Shown here: piece by piece, positions 12,702 to 23,100 of the stretch | How the letters are laid out: every line of letters begins with the position of its first letter | How positions within the stretch are numbered: position 1 is the first letter of the stretch | Assembly: GCA_916610825.1 (NCBI GenBank) | Contig: OU744448.1 | Location: forward strand, 9,410,650 to 9,474,649 | Direction: 5' to 3' | From: Haliclystus octoradiatus | Taxonomy: Eukaryota > Cnidaria > Staurozoa > Stauromedusae > Haliclystidae | DNA length: 64,000 bases | Position numbers and translations under genes: made by a program | The notes under the pieces: generated by a model | What the model was told of the DNA's origin: nothing | The model's input: the letters and a program-made list of their open reading frames with translations, nothing else | The model's database searches: none

Positions 12702-13555
12702 TGCTAACTGATTTTTATATAAAAACACATGAACATGCAGGCACTACATAACATTGATAGTATTATTAAATGTTAACATTCATTAAATTATCCCTTAATT
12801 GACCGAAAATAAAAATAATAACATTATATATAAAGAAAATTTAAACTTTTCGTCAAGAAAGTGAATTTCTACTGATTGACATGATGAACCATGTCCCACA
12901 ATTCCATGTTTCAAAACAAAATCATGCGAATAGAGATCTGGGTACGATTGAGATGGAAGGAGATTTCAAATTTACAAGCCTGTAAGCAGACTTCTTATGT
13001 GATGGGATAGGAAATGTGGTATTCCGAAAGGGCTCAGCAGATTTAAATATAGCCTGCGTGCAGACTAATATCTATCTTAATCAGAAAATTATCTATTCTC
13101 TTCTAAATTTGCGCTAGCCCTCTACATCGTAATCCCAACTTTTGTCGGGACCTGTGTGAGGTGTGAAAGCCTCGCAAATGTGAAAGTTTATTGTCATCGA
13201 TAGGGTAGAACGATTTAAAATAAGCTGGCAGCAAAGGAGATTTGCTCTTACCAAGCAGGAGCAAGGAGAACATTTCCAACTTAATAGTGGTTACAATTTA
13301 TACACCTTACTTATAATTACATTTAAATTCAGTTTTCTAATGTAAAAATTCAGTTTCTTTTTGAATTGATCTCTATTCAAATCTCTGACAGCGCAATACT
13401 GTTTTAGAAGTTGTGGTCCTCTAAATCATTTTCTAAAATTCTAGTTAAAAAGTAATAAATTTGCAGTTGTTTGATTATTTCAGGCGACCCTTTTTCTCTC
13501 ATTCATAGTCAATTTGGCGTCCAAAAATTATTTTCAACTGAGTGCTGTCTTCTCG
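12702..13555. other. Region upstream of PAN3, no gene seen
   Basis: This is the probable promoter and 5' flank of PAN3 on the minus strand. The sequence is AT-rich without a clear TATA box, CpG cluster or recognisable coding exon. Nothing else could be supported. Confidence 0.4.
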
Positions 13556-14525
13556 ATTTTTAAATAACATTTTCATTTCTAGAACACCACTGTGTAATTT
13601 TCCTTGATATAAAGAAAGCTTTCGACTGTGTTTCTCATAATATATTATTTAGAAAACTGATTACCTAAAGGATGTTTAATTTGAGTGGATAAAAAATTGC
13701 CTTTCAAACAGAATAAAAGCCAGTTTTCATGCAAGATGACATCCTATCCCAATTATCGAGAAATCAATTATGGCGTTCCCAAGGCAGTATTTTGTATCCA
13801 TTGCTGCTTCATTTTTAAAACGACCTACCACCCTCCGCCATACTGATTTTCTTGTAACACTTTTTGCTGCTGACACAACCTTGCAATTTTTTACAGTAAT
13901 GAATCAGAATTTGAAAATCCCCGTGAAATCAAATCAATGCAGAGCTTAAAATCTGAATGGTTCTTAATGAACCTTAAAACAAAAACTTTTATCCTATTTA
14001 CTAATTTATATATAGCCTTGTATAACAAAAATAACAAAAAATTACTTTATAACCATTTATACATGTTCAAGATTAAACAGCCTTATTAGGCATCAAGAAA
14101 CAGTAGCAACATAATTAAAAGTAAAAAACTTGAATATCTATAAATATCAATTTCTATAATGTACAAACTGTTTATGTGTCTCAAATATACTACATACCTA
14201 CTACTACTACATGCTTTTCCACAACCCCAAAAAGTAAAACTGTCTTCATATTTATAATGTCATTTACACGAACGTTGTGGAATGATTGTAAACAGCAGTT
14301 TGTCAACTTTGTTGGTGTTCTCGTTGATGATAAATTATCCTGGAAAGAACACACTGATTTCATTGCTTCCAAGTTACGCAAAACTATTTTACATTTCGAT
14401 TGAATTAAAAAACTCCTTACAATACAAGCTTCTAATTTACAATTATCTCTTTCCTCAATTTGAAAATTGCATCTCAATATGGGGTCATTCTAATACAACT
14501 CGTTGGACATATTTCGCCAGAATAA
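13556..14525 (+). pseudogene. Decayed LINE reverse transcriptase
   Basis: Reverse-transcriptase fragments appear in changing frames. FLDIKKAFDCVSHNILF near 13,600 is RT block 3, followed by remnants of the GVPQGS and FADD blocks near 13,770 and 13,865. Near 14,300, FVGVLVDDKLSWKEH is typical of the RT thumb region, and ISIWGHSN lies near 14,475. Frameshifts and stops break it throughout. It ends against the gypsy fragment on the opposite strand. Confidence 0.75.
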
Positions 14526-15580
14526 AAATTGCCGAGCTCTTGCCAGTGTCGGGTGGGGGTCAAAATGAGATGTATGTAGCTCCTTCGGAATAGTTGTACG
14601 AAGAGATTTTGGTACGAGGAGACGATCTTGGTATAGGATGGTGGAGGAATCCAAGACTGACAGATCATGACGTAATGACCAGTATGAATGGATGTTGATG
14701 TCCATTTGGTCCATTGCGGGAACTCATCAATGGTCAGATTAACAAGCTTAAGGTGAATTTCATAATTGGCATCGGCACTTTTAACTTCGATGAGATTGGC
14801 ATCAGGAATATTATTGGTGGAATCGTTTGATCGGAGTCAAGATTGATCATTTGAAATGGAAGCTGGAGTCTGCATCAGCGTTAAAATTGATATCATCTGG
14901 TATTGGTTGATCGACTGGATGCCGAGAGAAGCAGTCAATAACGGTATGACTTGTACCAGTACGCCATATATCGGTGAAGGAGAAGGGTGGCAGTTTCTTT
15001 GTAAAGAGAATGATTCTTCACTTGGAATTTGATTTGGACGCTTGTCATTGAGGATTTATATGAGAGGCTTGTTGTCCACAATTAGATTGAATGAAGACCC
15101 ATGTAAAAACATTTTGCATGTGAAACTTGTTGCCCAAACAACGGTGGCCAGTTCTACTTCAGTAGTAGAGTAACGTGATTCTGCTTCAGCAACAAAGTGT
15201 AAACCACATTGAAGCGGCATTGTAGTAGGTGCCAAGTGTTGTCTTCTTTTTCTGACCAAAGAGCATATCTAAACCCTTTGGATTGGGCAGCATCAATTTC
15301 AAGTCCTAGTCGTGCCTGTGGGTTTGTGGGTTGAAATGAGCCAAAATGCGTGTACTGGTCAGTTCATCGATGAGAGATTTGAATGCATCTTGATAGATTT
15401 GGTTCCAGCAGAATGTTGTAGATGGTGATAGTAAGGCTCGGAGAGGTGTTGCATGTAGCGAAATTTCGGATGAAAATGATCAAAACTTTGGTACCAGACC
15501 AAGGAAAGAGCGTAATTGCGTCGGTGATGTTGGTTGTGAAAATGCTGCTTGTATCTCCTTAAGGGGTGACATCAATCATT
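14490..15580 (-). pseudogene. Decayed Ty3/gypsy pol fragment (RNase H and integrase zinc domain)
   Basis: On the minus strand, the RNase H signature YSTTEVELATVVWA...IVDNKPLI lies at about 15,060-15,200. The integrase H2C2-type region LLVPKSLRTTIPKELH...ARARQFLFWRNM lies at about 14,500-14,640. This order (RNase H before integrase) is that of Ty3/gypsy elements. The frame is broken several times, and neither LTRs nor gag were found, so it is an internal fragment. Confidence 0.8.
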
Positions 15581-15674
15581 GACAACTGATACTTTCCTGT
15601 AAAATCTGTAATTGTTAACATTTATTGCAGCTATTTATCTTTTTTGCAATGATTGATATAAATGTCTATTCTAT

Positions 15675-16077
15675 TCATGGACTAAAAGGCAGAGGCTGCT
15701 CCTCTTATCACCCCCCAATTTGCCAACGCTTCTTGCATAATGGAAAATTTAAAGATGGCTGCACCAGACAGAATTGTAAATACTTCCATCCATTCATTTG
15801 CCCAAACTCTTTTATGACCCGTTGCTGTTTGATTGAAGATTGTAATGCAGGATACCATCTGCGTGGGACAAATCGTAAATTGCAGCCTACCCCACCACAA
15901 CTAGTTCCTCCAAGGTTACAGGAGGTAATCCCAAGTCCTACTTGGTCTGGAATTCACAATGCAGTTGAAAACTCTTCAGAATTTTCAAGTCATCCAACTT
16001 CTACGCAACATTTTTTGGGATATCCCCCTCAACCACCAATCCCACCGTGGCAGGAAAAAATTCATGCCAGCAAATGA
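15675..16077 (+). CDS. LINE ORF1 remnant with CCCH-type zinc fingers
   Basis: This frame is open from upstream and ends at TGA 16075-16077. It encodes CQRFLHNGKFKDGCTRQNCK followed by YFHP, a C-x12-C-x4-C-x3-H finger, and a second Cys/His cluster starting CPNSFMTRCC. A Pro-rich stretch follows. CCCH or CCHC fingers in LINE ORF1 proteins are thought to bind the element's RNA. If the target duplication is right, the true N-terminus is missing. It overlaps the next frame by about 119 nt in a different register, so the two are either separate proteins or a fusion broken by a frameshift. Confidence 0.65.
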
Positions 16078-19000
16078 ATCGCTTTATGTCATTACTAGAA
16101 CACCTTCCAGCTTTACAAATGAAAACTCCTGTTTCACACACGATTCCTTAAATCATTTTGATGCTTCTACTAACATAGATATTCCAAATACGTCAATAAA
16201 TAGTTGTACTCAGCAATCTACATCTACAGAAGATAACAATGGCAACACAAGCAACTTATCTTCTAATTCAGTCACTCCTCTACGCTTGCTTTCATTTAAT
16301 TCTCGCTCATTGGTCAACAAATTAGCCGAATTACATATGCTTTTACTATCAAACCAATATGATATCATCACTATCACTGAAACATGGCTTTCATCTCGAA
16401 TTCCAGACAGTCTCCTTTTAAATGACTCTGATTATGTCGTCGTACGATGCGATCGTGAAAATAAAACTGGCGGTGGTGTAGCTATCTTTCTCAAAAACAA
16501 AATTGATTTTAGCATTGTTACTCCTCATACTTATAACACCGAACATATCACTATTGATATTGGTCCTGCAAAACAAAAGACTTGCAGAATTGTGCGTATT
16601 TATAGTCCTCCATCATCTGCCTTGAACTTGCAAGAAAATATCAATCTCTGTCAATCTATTGAGTCTGAAGTATCCGCAACTTTTCCATTTTATATGACAG
16701 GTGACTTCAATTTACCACTTATTGATTGGACAGTACCTCTTAGTAAAGGCAACACTGCTCACAATAATTTTGTAGATTGTATATGTCGCAATGGTCTCAC
16801 ACAGCTAATAACTGAACCTACACATGGTACATCCACACTTGATTTATTCATTTCAAATCGTCCTACTACAGTTTTAAATTCATCAGTTATAGAACAATTC
16901 ACTCCAAGCTGCGATCACTCAATGATTGAGATTGATCTTGATATTCAAAATTGTACACATTATAATCCTATCAAAAGATTTAAGACTCCTAACTTCAGAA
17001 AAGCAAATTATCAAGAAATATGTCGTGTTTTGTCTTCAATAAATTGGAACTCGTTATTTTCTAACTGCATCAATGTTGAACAATACTGGCTAAAGTTGTG
17101 CTCTGTTTTTGATAGTATTATTTATGATGATAATTTAGTTCCAAAATATAAATGTGGTAGGGTAAGGAAATACCCTGGTTACCCTAAGCATATTCGTCAC
17201 CTTGCAGAAAAAAAGCGTCAACTATATCATTTATCAAAAGACAATCCATCTTTAAAGTCGAGCTATAATAGCGCTGCCAAGATATATGCATTAGCGGTCA
17301 AAGAATTTCATCTTCAACTTGAAAATGAGGTTGTTGAAGCTGATTCGGTGAAAAAATTCTATTCATTTGTAAATCAAAAATTGAACTCACATCCTAAAAT
17401 TCCATCACTTCAATGTCCAGATGGATCCCTTACTGATGACAATTCAATCAAATCAACTATTCTGAATAATCAATTTGCAAGTGTTTTTACTGTAGACAAT
17501 GGTGTTATCCCACCGTTTGAAAAGAAAGTTGAATCCAATACACAATTGAACTTTATTGAGTTTTCTTATAGTAAAGTTATGAACGCCATCAAAAATCTAC
17601 CTTCAAAAACATCAAGAACACCAGATTCCTACCCTGCGTTGTTCTTAAAATCAATAGCAAATGAAATTGCCATACCACTCGCAATGTTATTTGAAATATC
17701 TTTGAAATCTGCTACTCTTCCTGCTGTATGGAAAACAGCTATTGTCAGCCCCATTTACAAGAAAGGACCTTCCAGATTAGCAGTAAATTATCGACCGATA
17801 TCACTAACTTCAGTTATTTGCAAAGTTATGGAGTCTGTTATGGCGACAGACATTCTAAAGTATCTCAAAGCTCATAATTTAATCACTAAAGAACAGTTTG
17901 GCTTTATTTCTCGGCGTTCAACATGTACGCAATTATTAGCTGCTTTAAACCAGTGGTATGCTGCTGTAAATGAGCGTATGAAGGTCGATACAGTTTACAT
18001 TGATTTTAGCAAGGCTTTTGACACTGTCTGTCATAGTAAATTAATATCAAAATTGAAGGGATATGGCATTAACTATGAACTTTTAAAATGGATAAAATCT
18101 TTTTTGACTGGTCGCACCCAACAGGTAGCTGTCGGGGATTCAACATCGGGAATCCTCCCTGTAATAAGTGGTGTACCTCAGGGTTCAGTTTTAGGCCCTC
18201 TTCTTTTTATTGTCTATATAAATGACATTGTAAGCTGCTTGGAACTCAACTGTGGTATAAAACTCTTTGCTGATGATGCTAAGATTTCGTTTAAAAGATT
18301 TACCACTGACAGTACTCCTCTACATTCTACACTTGAAAACCTCTCCTCCTGGGCAGAACGCTGGCAACTCAAAATTGCCCAAGAGAAATGCTCTGTACTT
18401 TCATTTGGGAAATCATCTATTTCGGATGCTGCGTATCAGTTAGATGGAAAGGCATTATCACGTTCATCTTCTGTGAAAGATCCTGGGATCCTACTAACTG
18501 CAGATCTAAAGTTTACAGAAAACTGTTCCATGCTAGCCGCTAAAGCAAAAAACCGTTCTTTCCTAATCAAGAAATGCTTTTCCTCAAATAACCCGGAGCT
18601 GTTAGTGAAAGCGTTCACAACATACGTCAGACCAATGCTTGAGTCATCTACGCCAGTCTGGAATCCCTATCTCATCAAGGACATAAATATTTTAGAAAAT
18701 GTTCAGCGCTCTTTAACAAGATATGTTTGTTTGAAAAATAATTCTTACAAGCCCTATGTAGATCGTCTTGCCTACCTCAACCTTGAGTCTCTAGAATTAC
18801 GCCGCCTTAAGTTTGATCTTCACATGGTCTTTAGAATTTTGAAAAACTTGATTGATTTGGCTCCAGATGAATTTTTCACTTTTAAACATTCCAAATATTC
18901 CCTGCGTGGACATTCACTGACGCTGTACCCAACTAAATCATTTAACTATGAGTGTTGCAAACATTACTTTGCAAATAGAATAATCAAGCCATGGAACTCT

Positions 19001-19102
19001 CTTCCTGAAGAAGTTATATCGTCTAGTTCTTTACAAACATTCAAATTTAGACTTAATCACGTTAATTTATCACAGTTCTGTAACTTTTCCTTTGCCTGTT
19101 AA
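15959..19102 (+). CDS. LINE ORF2: endonuclease and reverse transcriptase, 1047 aa
   Basis: One uninterrupted frame runs from ATG 15959 to the stop at 19102. An APE-like endonuclease occupies about residues 105-325: LLSFNSRSLVNK, ITETWLSS, TGDFNLPLIDW and the terminal CDHSMIEIDL. The reverse transcriptase follows at about residues 570-800: IYKKGPSRLAVNYRPISLTS, YIDFSKAFDTV, SGVPQGSVLGPLLF and the catalytic FADD. The thumb and C-terminal region carry YVRPMLESSTPVWNPYL and WNSLPEEV. All expected catalytic acidic residues visible in these motifs are retained. The first about 60 residues overlap ORF1 in another frame and may not be translated. Confidence 0.9.
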   Translation: MQLKTLQNFQVIQLLRNIFWDIPLNHQSHRGRKKFMPANESLYVITRTPSSFTNENSCFTHDSLNHFDASTNIDIPNTSINSCTQQSTSTEDNNGNTSNLSSNSVTPLRLLSFNSRSLVNKLAELHMLLLSNQYDIITITETWLSSRIPDSLLLNDSDYVVVRCDRENKTGGGVAIFLKNKIDFSIVTPHTYNTEHITIDIGPAKQKTCRIVRIYSPPSSALNLQENINLCQSIESEVSATFPFYMTGDFNLPLIDWTVPLSKGNTAHNNFVDCICRNGLTQLITEPTHGTSTLDLFISNRPTTVLNSSVIEQFTPSCDHSMIEIDLDIQNCTHYNPIKRFKTPNFRKANYQEICRVLSSINWNSLFSNCINVEQYWLKLCSVFDSIIYDDNLVPKYKCGRVRKYPGYPKHIRHLAEKKRQLYHLSKDNPSLKSSYNSAAKIYALAVKEFHLQLENEVVEADSVKKFYSFVNQKLNSHPKIPSLQCPDGSLTDDNSIKSTILNNQFASVFTVDNGVIPPFEKKVESNTQLNFIEFSYSKVMNAIKNLPSKTSRTPDSYPALFLKSIANEIAIPLAMLFEISLKSATLPAVWKTAIVSPIYKKGPSRLAVNYRPISLTSVICKVMESVMATDILKYLKAHNLITKEQFGFISRRSTCTQLLAALNQWYAAVNERMKVDTVYIDFSKAFDTVCHSKLISKLKGYGINYELLKWIKSFLTGRTQQVAVGDSTSGILPVISGVPQGSVLGPLLFIVYINDIVSCLELNCGIKLFADDAKISFKRFTTDSTPLHSTLENLSSWAERWQLKIAQEKCSVLSFGKSSISDAAYQLDGKALSRSSSVKDPGILLTADLKFTENCSMLAAKAKNRSFLIKKCFSSNNPELLVKAFTTYVRPMLESSTPVWNPYLIKDINILENVQRSLTRYVCLKNNSYKPYVDRLAYLNLESLELRRLKFDLHMVFRILKNLIDLAPDEFFTFKHSKYSLRGHSLTLYPTKSFNYECCKHYFANRIIKPWNSLPEEVISSSSLQTFKFRLNHVNLSQFCNFSFAC

Positions 19103-19254
19103 TTATTTCTGATAACATAGTTTTCTTTATATATATATACTTTTTTTTTAAAGGTCACATGTAAGTGAGGATACATTTAAAAATATCCTCCTTTGTTTAT
19201 TTGCCTGTTAGCCATTGTGCTACAAAATACATACATACATACATTCTATTCTAT

Positions 19255-19970
19255 CTAATTTTCCATTGAACCTCAAATTGATAACATTGAACTATGAATC
19301 TGATATCTTGACAAAAAAAAGAACGCGCAAGGAACAAGAGACTTCAGACATGTATCATACCCTGTTTTATACATAAATATAATATAATCTTAACCTATTA
19401 TCAATCTCCCCTAGAAGTAAAAGCTTCAACTTATCCAAATTTACTTAACATACAGTATGATGCAGATATCTAATAACTTTTGTGATAATCTATACTCTTT
19501 GATGTGATCTTTCTCGGTATCTATAATCAACTATTATAGACCTCTTTATGAAGGAGTCCATGCATATACGCATGTGCGCATGATAATTGATGATAATCGA
19601 TCCATAGACAAGAAGATCATTCCGCTATGTTTTATTCCATTTGAACGATATAGCTCAATGATTCAACTTGTTCAGTACCGAGGCATAACATATATACTTA
19701 TTATACACCGTACAATATAATCTCCATAATTTCTATAACAGCATTCGAAAAGTTGCATGCCGAAATATCAAACCATTTTGTATCAGCTCCTGTGACCATC
19801 ATGCGATTGACCATACCAATAAACATTTATATTGCAATGGCTCTAGTTGAAGGCTCAATGTTCATGCGTATGTGTATACTCCTTCGTGATAAAGTCTATA
19901 TTGATATTTAGTGCAAGATTTCAAAACAATTTCCATAAGGAATCAATATCAACTTAGAATTTGTATTTCA
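19255..19970. other. Intergenic DNA and presumed 3' UTR of the receptor gene
   Basis: No coding exon was recognised. The part next to 19,970 would be the 3' UTR of the minus-strand receptor gene. No clear AATAAA signal was assigned. Confidence 0.35.
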
Positions 19971-20127
19971 TTACAATCCACTTGTCAATGAATGCGGTTC
20001 TATTATTTCAGGTATGTCATTCCGAGATACCAATGCTGGAGACGGAGGCTTGTTATCCGCCATAGGTAATGTGGATGGCGTCTTTGAACTGATATCATCA
20101 CCACTAACATTAAAATCTTTCCGCGAT
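19971..20127 (-). CDS. Receptor cytoplasmic tail exon and stop
   Basis: The acceptor TTTTGCTTTTAG at 20128 joins in phase 2 to the membrane exon and gives KSRKDFNVSGDDISSKTPST. It then runs through NKPPSPALVS to HSLTSGL and TAA at 19971. The tail is about 55 residues, Ser/Pro-rich, without a recognised ITIM, ITAM or kinase. The upstream acceptor at 20182 would give an immediate stop in this phase. Confidence 0.8.
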
Positions 20128-23100
20128 CTAAAAGCAAAATTTTCAAAATCAAAACTCGGAAAACATTTACAGTTTAACATCTGAAAAAAAAATTTTCTTT
20201 CCTGTAGACACATGTTAATTGGAGCACGTTTGTTGACGTGCGGGACTCCAAAGGAACTATTTTTCGATATTCGTTTTCGTTGCGATATCCATCAGTGCCG
20301 CATATACAAGTGTATTTTTTATCGATATGGTGAAAATAATAATAATTATACAAAAGAACACGATGGATTGATTCACAACTGATACCTGTTGAGTCTGCGG
20401 AAATATTTTTAAATGCCAATAACTAAAGTTGAGGCTTAAATACATGGAGTTATTTGGCATGAACCAAAGTTATTTTACAAATGTTTTCTTGAATGGAAGA
20501 TTATACATTTGAGCAAGGTATCTATAGTTGTTTGACATAAGTAACAAAATAAGACTACTAACATAATTATAGTTAGAAAACATCCATCCTCTCCAGCAAC
20601 AATCAATCTATGAAGCATCAATCGATGTCAACAAATATCAGTTCAGTAATGTCAATCGATGTCAATCGATGTCAAAAATTTCAATAAATGTCAATCAATG
20701 TCAATCAAGGTCAATCAAAGTCAATCAATTTCAACCTATTTCAATCAATTCAATTAATGTCTATCCATATTAATCAATGTCAAACAATGTCAACAGATGT
20801 CAATTAACTTCAATCCATGTCAATCACTGTCAATCGATGTCAAGAAATGTCAATCAAAGTCCGATCAAAGTCAACCTATGCCTACCAATGTCAATCAAAG
20901 TCAATCAAAGTCAATCAAATGTTAGTATTATCAGTCGTGGAGCAGAAGTGCACGTCCTATCCGATCAGAAAATTTATCTTGTTTGACACTGCTTCATAGA
21001 TTGACTGGTGCTTAAGAATCAGACCAAGCATTACGCAAATGTTTTTAACAGACGAAATGTTATTTGGCTGTCGTTAATAATCACCATCATGTAATTTTCA
21101 CTTACTTCCTTCGACGACCGACAATAAAAATGAAACAGCAGCAAGTTGCTATCAAAATCAACCCACCGACAATTGGAGTAATGATGATGATTACATCATC
21201 GATTTTCTCTGTCAATTGAAAGGTAAAACATAAAATCTTAGCTTCAATAACCTTGCATGGAACTTTGTATCATAGAAGGCAACTTTCTTAAAAGTCAACA
21301 ATGCAGTAAGCAATGAGTACTCTCAATATTATGGGAAGTATGCTCAATACTGTAATAATTACTGCAGGTAGCGTGCTTTTAATTTTTCTAAGTGGCACTG
21401 TAACCCTACATAGGGAAGGAAAATTTGGATGCAACCATAATGTACAATGCATAATAGATAAGTAATTAAACATTTTATCCATTGGATAACCAATTAGATG
21501 ATCAATTAGGCTCAACTAGATCCTTTATTGAAGGATTGGAAAATTTCAGAAGTCACAATACTTATGCTTAAATTCATGTCCATGAAAGTTTATAATGGAT
21601 TAATGTTCAATTTCAAAACAAATTAATTCTCTTTTGTCCAAAGTGAATGATGTTCCTGTCACCTACCCCGCCACAGAATTATAATTTTGACTTGCGCCCG
21701 GTGCCCAATTTCCTAGTTTCTTTAACTCGATTTTTGACCTTATGATTTTTTTATCCATTAGAACAATAAAATGGAGAACGCAATTCAACTTTCAAAGTTT
21801 CATTTTATATTGGACCAGTCTAACGTACTTCATTCATACAATGAAATTAAAACCAAACACTCACTGAGATTATCAGAAATTTTTCCTTCGCTAGTTGGTA
21901 CAAGAGATACTGTGAAAAAGAAAAATATGTATTACAAACAAAATCGCAATCACGTAACCTCCAATAGTTTGTAATTAAATAGCTCTATAGACTTACCAGA
22001 GTTCATATCCATCGTAGAAACGTATGGTGAAACTATAAAAAAGAAGTCGAAGCCTTCAAGTTTGTAACATGATCGATTAGAGCTATATTACTAATATTGT
22101 GACAATCTATCTAGTAAATTTATCATCGTTTAACATTTAAGCCAGGTGGTCTAGCTGTACCAAGTGAAATAGATGTTAACCAGTTAGTGATGGTCTATCG
22201 CAAAGTAACTACACTGTCTAAGGGATTTTGAAAACTTATGAAAATTGAATTGAAAATATATGTCAATTTTGCTTTGTGCATCAGGGGAGATCAATTTTCA
22301 GAAATTATGGAGAACGCAGTAAAATTTCACAGCAGGCGATAATTAAGACCCAAAATTTCCATGTATTTTATGATCAAAACAAAGAAAAAGTTCGACAAAT
22401 TTAAAAATCCTCTTGATACTATAAAATTTCAAAAGAATTTGGAAAAGGCACCATTTAAAACATGAACTGTCCTCCCGATATAGTCGATGTATGGAAGTGA
22501 ACTCCCAGGGATGAATTTGCAGCTAATAAATTCGCTGAAATAGTCACTGGTTCGTTTTAATAGTCTTCCGTTCACTCACTGATACTGATTAATTTTACGA
22601 AACCTTGGTATCAACACCTCGTCAATTTTCCAAATTGCATACAGTAATTGCAGCCACAGTCGTAGATACCATAGATTGCATGTATAAATTAATGAACACA
22701 GAAAATATCTTGAAAAGCAATAGAGCTCTCGAATGAGCTTGTTGGCAGTTTCCGCTTCCGACTGTATGAAAACAAATATATTTTATATAGGAACTTATTT
22801 CAAGAATCGATACTGTGAAAATGCTAACAAAATGCTGGAGTTCATTTGAGCACTCGACCTCGCCATAATTTTTCCAGCGTTTGGAAATGAATTATAAATG
22901 TGGCTTAAAACAAGCCATTTTTGCTTAAAACAAGAATTTTTGCTTGAAACAAGCTGACTATTCTTGCAAAATGAAATTTTTCCTGTCATGCAAGGGAGAT
23001 TATGCCTAAATGGAAACACGACAATAACTAACGTGCTAACTCTTGCATCTCTTTTAACTAAAAAATAAAAAGCGATAAGGATGCATAATGGTTGGTAATG

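Larger units (their letters stand above)
15675..19244 (+). mobile_element. 5'-truncated but nearly intact LINE (Jockey/CR1/L2-like)
   Basis: The copy carries a CCCH-finger frame, a 1047-residue endonuclease/reverse-transcriptase frame, a 140-bp 3' UTR and a terminal (ACAT)n run. TCTATTCTAT occurs immediately before it (15,665-15,674) and immediately after the ACAT run (19,245-19,254), a candidate 10-bp target-site duplication. That would place the 5' truncation inside ORF1. The APE-type endonuclease places it among Jockey-superfamily LINEs; the exact clade was not determined. The long open frame suggests a recent insertion. Confidence 0.85.

Noticed and set aside
20128-20213. Upstream part of the receptor tail frame, using the acceptor at 20,182
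   Set aside because: Joining that acceptor in phase 2 to the membrane exon gives an immediate stop; the acceptor at 20,128 keeps the frame open.
20601-20930. CRISPR-like array
   Set aside because: The repeat is a degenerate 10-bp minisatellite without distinct repeats and spacers, in an animal intron.
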